The notes under the pieces: generated by a model
Seen by the model: only the letters and a program-made list of their open reading frames with translations
What the model was told of the DNA's origin: nothing
Database searches by the model: none
Origin: Molossus alvarezi
Lineage: Eukaryota > Chordata > Mammalia > Chiroptera > Molossidae
DNA length: 64,000 bases
Direction: 5' to 3'
NCBI GenBank assembly: GCA_037176705.1
Contig: JBAWUJ010000109.1
Location: forward strand, 62,001-126,000
Shown here: positions 57,361 through 64,000 of the stretch, piece by piece
Layout: each line of letters opens with the position of its first letter
Numbering within the stretch: position 1 is the stretch's first letter
Program-made: the position numbers and the translations under genes

Positions 57361-60230
57361 TGCATCTCTCAACTGATTAGTAACACTGAGCATTTTTTTT
57401 TTTTATGTGTGTCTTGGCCATATGTGTGTCCTGTTATGAGAGGTGTTTATATAGGCCTTCTGCCCATTTTTATTTGAATTGTTTGTCTTTTTTTTGTTGA
57501 GTTGTATGAGCACTCTATATTTTGGAAATTAGTCCCTTATCTGATGTATCATTGGCAATTATGCTCTCCCATAGAGTGGGTTTCCTTTTCATTTTGATGC
57601 TTGTTTCTTTTGCTGTCCAGAAGATTTTTAGTTTGATGTAGTTCCATGTGTTTATTTATTGATTTATTTTTGTTTTGTTTAGTTTCTCTTGCCTTAGGCG
57701 ATGTATTGGTAAAAATTCTGCTGCCTGTGATGTTTGAGATTTTGCTGCCTGCATTTTCTTCTAAAAGTTTTATGGATTCACAAGTCACATTTAAGTCTTT
57801 TATCCATTTTGACTATAGTTTTGTGTATGGTCTAAGTTGTTGGTCTAGTTTTATCTTTTTTTTTTTTTTTTTCATGTAGCTGTGCAATTTTCCAAACACC
57901 ATTGATTAAATAGCTGTCTTTACCACATTGTGTGCTGTAGGGACCTTTGTCAAATTTTAATTTAGCGTTCTGTCTTGGGTCAATTTCTGGGTTCTCTGTT
58001 CTGTTTCATTGATCTACATGCCTATTCTTGTGCCAGTAGCAGGCTGTTTTGATTACAATGACGTTGTAGTATAACCTGATATCTGGTACTGTAATCCAGT
58101 TTCACTTCCTTCTTTCTAATCCAGATCTCTTTTATTTTATCTTCTTGTTTAATTGCTTTGAATCAGACTTCCAGTGCCATTTTAAATAAAAGTTGCAAGA
58201 GTGGCCATTCCTGTCTTGACCCTGTTATTAAGGATAATGCTTTTAGTATTTGACCAAGGAGAATGATATTGTCTGTAGGTTTTTCATATATGTTGAGATA
58301 TGATATTTCTATTCCTACATAGCTAAGTGTTTTTATCAGAAATGGGTGCTGAATTCTGTCAAAAGACTTTTCAGTATTTATTGATATGATCACATGATTT
58401 TTATCTTTCATTTTGTTTATATGATGTACCACATTTATTGATTTGCAATTATTGTACCAGCCATGCATCCCTGGGATGTATCTGACTTGGTCAAGGTTTA
58501 CAACTTCTTTTATGGTATTGCTGGATTCAATTACCTAATATTTTGTTAAGGATTTTAGCATCTATGTTTATCAGGTATAGGAGCCTGTACATTTCTTTCT
58601 TTGTAGTGCCTTTATCTGTTGTTTTTTATTAGAATTATGCTGGCCTCATAAATCTACTTCAGAAGTGCCCCTTCTTCTTAATTTTTTTGGGAATAATTTG
58701 TGAATAATGGGTGTTAATTATTCTTTGAATGTTCAATAAAACTTCCCTGTAAAGCCCTCTGAGCCCAGGCTTTTGTTTCCTGGGAGTTTCTTGATTACAT
58801 CTTCAATTTACTTAGTTGTTATTAGTCTGTTCAAGTTTTCTGTCTCTTCCCGGTTCAGTTTTGGGAGACTGTATGATTCTACAAATTTGTCAGTTTGTCC
58901 TATATTGACCAATTTGCTGGCATATAATTGTTTATATCATTTTAAAACGATCTTGTTTTTCTATGGTGTCAGTTGTTACTTCTCTTTTTTATCTTATTTT
59001 GTTTATTTGGATCCTTTTTCTTTGTTTCGTGGTGAGTCTGGCTAAGGTTCCATCAATGTTGTTTATTTTTTTTAAGGAACCAGCTCTTTGATTCATTTAT
59101 CTTTTGAATTGTTTTTTAGTTTCTATGTCATTTATTTTCTCTCTGATTTTTCCTATTTATTTCCTTCTATTTGCTCTGGATTTTTCTTTTTCTTTACCTT
59201 CTAGTTCTTTAACTTGTAGGGTTAGATAGTGAATTAGAATGTTTTCTGTTTTGGGAAGTAGGCCTGTAGTGCTATGAACTGTCCTCTCAGGACTGCTTTT
59301 GCTCTATTTCACAGATTTTGTGTTGTTGTGTTTCATTTTTATTGTTCTCCAGGAATTTTTTTATTTTTATTTATTTTTTGTATCATCACCTGAGTGCTGT
59401 TTTGCATTTATCTTCAGATAAAGTAGGAGGAAGAGAGAAATATATAGAGAAAAACATCGATGTGAGAGAGACTTATCGACTCTTTGCCACGCATATGACC
59501 CTAGACAAGGTTGGAGACTACATACAACTGAAGCACCATGACTTTAGCGGGAACCAAACCCAGGAATCTCTGGTCCACAGGCCGACATTCTCACTGTTGA
59601 GTCAAGCCAGTCAGTGAGGTTTCCAGGAAGTTTTAAATTTCTTTCATTGATTTCCTTGGTAACCCATTCATTGTTTAATAACATAATATTTACCCTGCTT
59701 GTGTTGGAGTGTTTTCATTGTAATTAAATGCTACTTTTATGCCATTGTGAACTGAGAAGAGGCTCTATTTGTTTTTTCAATCTTCTTGAACTTGTAGAGA
59801 CTTACTTTGTGTCCTAATGTGTGGTTTGTCTTTGAGGATGTCCCCTGTGTTCTTGAGAAGAATGTGAATTAAGCAGTTTGAGGTGTAATTATATGTAGAT
59901 ATTTATTAAATCCATTTGATCTAGTACATAATTTAAAGTTTCTGATTCATTGTTAAATTTTTATCTTGATGATTAATTTAGTGATGTCAGCGGGGTGTTG
60001 AAGTCTCCTGCTATGATTGTGTTGCTTTTTATTTCTTTTTTGAAGTCCTCCAGATGTTTTACGAAGTATCTGTACTCCTTTATTGGGTGTATATATGTTT
60101 ACTAAGGTTATATTCTCCTGTTCCTGTTGGAAAGATCCATTCAATGTTATGTAGTGGCCTTCTTTGTCTCTAGTTATGGCCTTCATTTTGAAATATATTT
60201 TATCAAATATAAGTATTGCTACCACAGGTT
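57361..60230 (-). mobile_element. L1 ORF2 region, second copy of 39,900-42,750
   Basis: ORF2 C-terminus (57549-57788), the shared 0.5 kb deletion at ~58,090, RT (58163-58468), linker, an old VES SINE (59,361-59,617) and endonuclease (59,953-60,225). It is closely collinear with 39,900-42,750. L1 continues at 61,774 after a mini-L1 insertion. Confidence 0.83.
59361..59617 (-). mobile_element. VES-type SINE (old, duplicated), copy 4B
   Basis: This is the same insertion as 41,894-42,145, with related target duplications (59,345-59,360 and from 59,618). Both copies share decay such as the loss of the 'ccggg' block in the tRNA-like head. It marks the ancestral state of the unit. Confidence 0.8.
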
Positions 60231-61773
60231 TTTTTTTTTAAATATATATATATTTTTTTATTAATTAATTTTTGTTACATACATTTCTCCTTTTTCCTCA
60301 CTGATTCTCTTCTCCCCATCCCTCCTCGCCCTGTCCCCAGTTTGTTGTCCATGTCCACTGTTCATGCATACATGCATATAAGTTCTGTGGTTTATCTCTC
60401 CCCCAACACCCCCTTTTTAAGGGATTGTCAGTCTGTACTCCACTTCCGTGTCTCTGGGACTGCCTCATTCCTCAGACTGCTATGTTCATTATATTCCACA
60501 AATAAGTGAGATAAGATGAAACTTGTCTTTCTCTGTTTGGCTTGTTTTACTTAGGATGATACTTTCAAGGTCCCTCCATGTAGTCTCAAAGGATAAGAGA
60601 TCTTTCTTTCATATAGCTGCGTAGTACTCCATTGTCTATATGGACCACACCTTTTTTATCCATTCATTTACTGATGGACACTTGGGCTGTTTCCAGATCT
60701 TAGCAATTGTAAATAGTGCTGCTACAAACATGGGGATACATATATTCTTTGAATTGGTGTTTTAGGCTTCTTAGGGTATATTCCCAGAAGTGGGATCTCT
60801 GGTTCAAATGGAAGTCCAATTTTTGATTTTTTGAGGTAACACCATATTGTTTTCCATAGTGGTTGCACCAGGCTGCATTTCCACCATCAGTGCACTAGAG
60901 TCCCCTTTTCTCCATTCCCTTGCCAACACTTGTTTAATGATTTGTTGATGGCGGGCATTCTGACAGGTGTGAGGTGATACCTCATTGTTGTTTTAATTTG
61001 CATCTCTCTGATGATTAGTGATGATGAGCATTTCTTCATATGTTTCTCTGCCATTTGTATGTCCTGTTTGGAGAGGTGTCTATTTAGTTCCTTTGCCATT
61101 TTTTAATTGGATTCTTTGTCTTCCTTTTGTGGAGTTGTATGAGCACTCTATATGTATTGGAAATTAACCCATTATCTCATATATCATTGGCCATTATGCT
61201 CTCCCATACAGTGGATAGCAGTTCTGTTTTGATGATTGTATCTTTTGCTGTGCAGAAGCTTTTTAGTTTGATGTAGTCCCATGTGTTCATTTTCTCCTTT
61301 GTTTCTATTGCCTTAGGTGATGATGTGTCAGGGTGCTGCTTCCCGCCAAGGGCGGCCGAGTCTGTGGCACCAGCTGAGGGGTAGCACTCAGCCGAGTTCG
61401 CAGGAGTTAGTCGGGGTTGCTGCTGAGGTGGCAGCAGCTTCCCGCCGGGTTTCCTGGTTCCAGCCAAGTCCGTGCAGCACCAGGAAAGGGCTTAGCACCA
61501 CGGAGGCAGCAGCAGCTTCCTGCTGAGCCCCCTGGTTCCAGCCAAGTCCTCTGGTCTTAGCCCAGGCTTCTGCAGACTGTGGGCTCATGGCCCCCTCTGG
61601 CGTCTTAGAAAGCCTACCAGGATTGAGTCATCGTCCCTGGTTATGTGGTCCTCCAAGGTGTCTTTCAGTTGCCCCTTTCTGAAGATTTGCTTTTATTTTC
61701 ATTGTAAATCCAGTTTGGTCCTGGGAGATGGGCTGTGTAGCTCCATTCACTCCGCCACCATTTCTCCAATCCC
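60231..61773 (-). mobile_element. Mini-L1: both ends, 1.5 kb, internal body deleted
   Basis: The left 1.09 kb is an L1 3' end and ORF2 C-terminus (60,240-~61,325). The right 0.45 kb is an L1 5' UTR with terminus 'cactccgccaccatttc'. ORF1, endonuclease and RT are all absent. The join near 61,325 creates a 96-codon minus frame (61177-61467) that fuses 5' UTR codons to ORF2 C-terminal codons. Imperfect target duplications 'ccacaggtttttt' (60,222) and 'ccccaggtttgtttt' (61,772) flank it. The sister unit has the empty site at ~42,738. Confidence 0.82.
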
Positions 61774-62178
61774 CCAGGTTTGTTTTTTGTTTGTTAATTT
61801 TTTTTTTCAGCTTGCTTGGAAAATTCCATCCTTTCACTTTCAAACTATGTGAGTCTTTTGTTGTGAGTTGGATCTATTTTAGACAACATATATATGTGTC
61901 ATGCTTTCTTATGCATTCAGTGTCTCTGTGTCTTTTGATCAAAGTGTTTAATCAATTTACACTTAAGGTTATTACTGATGTGTACTTATTTATTGCCATG
62001 TTCATTTATTATGGTTGTTTCTCTTCCTATTTCTTCTGTTTATTACAGCAGTTTTTTGGTTTTTTTTTGGCATTTCTTGGAGTGCTGGATTGGTGCTAAT
62101 ATGTTCCCTTGGCTTTTGTTGTTTATTTGTTTTTGTTTATAATTTGCTTGGAATGCTTTTTATTTCACCTTCTATTTT
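61774..62178 (-). mobile_element. L1 endonuclease N-terminus and ORF1 end, second copy
   Basis: It continues 57,361-60,230 after the mini-L1 and is collinear with 42,750-43,092. It ends at 'caccttctatttt', exactly the breakpoint seen at 43,092. Confidence 0.82.
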
Positions 62179-62873
62179 GGGTGTGGGGACGCGAGAGGCG
62201 TGGGCGAGGGCAGAGGCTGGCATAGGTATGCTGAGTGGTCAGCTCTGCTCTGGCTCTGGCTTGGGAAGATGCTGTGGTCACTGACCGGCCCGCAGCTCCT
62301 GTGTGCACCTGGTAGGCGGCCCCGCTTGGCCTGTGCTTGGGCTTCCTGGTGCTCAGCTTCCTGCTCCACCTGGTCTTCGTCACCCTGGTCTCTCGTCGGT
62401 GGTGCTGCCCTGTGAGGACCTAGTGAGCCTGGAGTTGCAGAAGCTGAAGCAGAGCCTCCCGGAGCACAAGTGCCTGTTTGAGTTGCGGCGAGAGCAGGTC
62501 CTGGGCCAGGTGCTGGAGGCAGCAGCCACAGCCTGTTGGTGCTCAGAAATGCCTCCCACCACTGGAGCCTGGACTTCCCCTCTGTGCTCACCTTGGCCAG
62601 CACCCTGCTCTCCACCACAGGTAGGATCCCAGTGACCCCGCACCACATGCAATCCCCACCTGGTGCTCCCCACCCCAGGCATCCCCAGTGCCCCTTCCTG
62701 CCTGCCCCCACCCTGGTGTCACCAGCCCATCCCCCCCTGCCTGCCCCCACCTTGGTGTCACCAGCCACTCCAGCCTGGCCACCGACCCCTCTCTGGGCCT
62801 CACCTGTGGGGACTCGTAAAGGGCAGGCTGGTGAAGTTGAAAGCTTGTGAAGTGGCCTCAGGACCTCACTTGG
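62179..62873 (+). pseudogene. KCNK1: KCNK1 exon 1 plus start of intron 1 (pseudogene fragment, copy B)
   Basis: This is the paralogue of 43,093-43,766 with the same L1 breakpoints. The exon-like part is 62,269-62,620 (352 bp, close to the ~355 bp I expect for coding exon 1 of KCNK1). It starts ATG-CTG-TGG-TCA-CTG and keeps the transmembrane-1 region that copy A lost. Recognisable pieces are [11 protein letters not shown] in one frame, then [22 protein letters not shown] and [11 protein letters not shown] in another, then [14 protein letters not shown]. At least two frameshifts are present. The donor 'cacag|gtaggatccc' is intact. The following intron has a ~35 bp tandem duplication at ~62,699-62,770. 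There is no GYG filter, because exon 2 is absent. Not functional. Confidence 0.86.
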
Positions 62874-64000
62874 GTGTGTGATACAGTGCTGGATTTGATT
62901 TGCTAATATTTTGTTAAGAATTTTGGCATCTGTGTTAATCAGGGATATTGGCCTGTAGTTTTCTTTTGTTTGTAGTGTCTTTAACTGGTTTGGGAATTAG
63001 GATTATGCTGGCCTCATAAAGTGTGTTTGGAAGTGTTCCGTCTTCTTGGAATTTTTGAAATAGTTTGAAAAGAATGGGTGTGAATTCTTTGAATGTTCAG
63101 TAAAACTCCCCCGTGAAGCTGTCTGAGCCCGTGTTTTTGTTTGCTGGGAGATTCTTGATTATATCTTCAATTTTCTAAGTTGTGATTGGTCTGTTCAAGT
63201 TTTCTATCTCTTGCCTGTTCAGTTCCTGGATAGTATGTATTTCTAGAGATTTGTACATTTGTTCATCTTTTGAATTTTTTTTAGTCAGTATGTTGACTAT
63301 TTGTGCTGTGATATTTGCTGTTCATTTCCTACTACTTTGTGTTGTTTTTGTTTGTTTGTTTGTTTTGTTTTTTTTACTGTTTGCTTGCTTGTTTGTTATT
63401 CTCTCTAGTTTTTTAAGTTTTGGTGTAAGATAGTCAATAAGAAAATCTAGTTTCCTCAGGTAGACATGTATGGTATAAATTTCCCTATGAGGTACTTTCA
63501 CTGAATCCCATTGATTTTGTGTTGCTATGTGTTAATTTTCATTGGTTTCCATGAAGTTTTTAATTTTTTCTTAATCTCCTTGTGAACCCTTTCATTGTTT
63601 AATAACATGCTATTTAGTCTTTATGTGTTGAAATGTTTTTGTGTATTTTTTTGTAATTTATTTCTAGTTTCCCATCTCTTCACTTTCTACCTATGTAAGG
63701 TTTTTGTTGTGAGAAGGGTCCCTTCTAAACAACATATATATGATCTATGCATTCTTATCCATTCAGCTACTCTGTGTCTTTTGATTGGAGTGTTTAATCT
63801 ATTTGTGTTTAAAGCAATTATTGATATGTACTGATTTATTGCAATTTTGATTTATTGTGGTTACATTTCTCTTCCTATTTTCTCTGCTTATTACAGCACC
63901 CCCTTGAACATTTCTTAGATAGCTGGTTGTTGCTAACGTATTCTATTAGCCTTTTTTGTCTGGGAAGCTCTCCCTTTATTTCACCTTCTATTTTCAATGA
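62874..64000 (-). mobile_element. Endonuclease-deleted L1, third copy (runs off the window)
   Basis: It starts at the same RT point as 43,767 and is collinear with 29,735-30,860. The endonuclease deletion junction is at ~63,670 and the ORF1 C-terminus begins near 63,900. The HAL1-like site (63,554) is empty. It is cut by the window end. Confidence 0.83.

Noticed and set aside
1..64000. CRISPR arrays, bacterial operons, riboswitches
   Set aside because: The sequence is mammalian. The regular repeats are satellites and microsatellites, with no short repeat-spacer pattern.
1..64000. Endogenous retrovirus or LTR elements
   Set aside because: I saw no LTR pairs, primer-binding sites or gag/pol/env-like frames. 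All RT sequence is of the L1 type.

Overview
The window looks like mammalian genomic DNA, most probably from a bat. There are no intact protein-coding genes. Almost every base belongs to LINE-1 (L1) retrotransposons on the minus strand, plus five tRNA-derived SINE copies of the bat VES type and one HAL1-like (ORF1-only) element. The VES SINEs (tRNA-like head, a 'gccctggcc' start and a body with 'atcgatgt'-type motifs) are the main taxonomic clue and suggest a yangochiropteran bat. This is an inference and has not been searched against a database.

Region 1 (1-17,711) is a head-to-tail tandem array of a ~3.15 kb monomer made from a 5'-truncated L1: the 3' UTR plus ORF2 back to the endonuclease/RT linker. 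Five full monomers and one partial one are visible. Diagnostic bases alternate strictly A-B-A-B-A-B, so the real unit is a dimer of ~6.31 kb, a higher-order repeat of the kind normally associated with satellites. All monomers share the same stops and a mutated RT active site, so the array grew as DNA and not by repeated retrotransposition. The array edge (17,712-19,313) is a decayed monomer that shares the founding junction.

Region 2 (19,314-29,735) is a pile-up of older L1s: an ORF1 scrap, a nearly complete L1 (19,854-25,219) with a 5' UTR minisatellite, an old L1 interrupted by two VES SINEs, and the 3' part of an L1 of an endonuclease-deleted type.

Region 3 (29,735-64,000) is a second, larger tandem structure. 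A basic unit of ~14 kb (29,735-43,766) recurs as 43,767-62,873, enlarged to ~19.1 kb mainly by later insertions. A third copy starts at 62,874 and leaves the window. Each unit carries an endonuclease-deleted L1 with ORF1 and 5' UTR, a short non-L1 flank, a (TATC)n tract, further L1s and another non-L1 flank. Each ends with a ~0.68 kb plus-strand piece of a host gene that I identify as exon 1 of KCNK1 (TWIK-1, a two-pore potassium channel), with the first 250-280 bp of its intron 1. The KCNK1 piece sits at the junction between units, as if it were filler DNA captured when the first duplication formed. Later insertions (HAL1-like element, one VES SINE, an internally deleted mini-L1) have target-site duplications and matching empty sites in the sister copies, which gives a relative chronology.

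The most interesting items are the L1-derived dimeric satellite and the tandem duplication carrying a KCNK1 exon. Nothing here looks capable of making a functional product.
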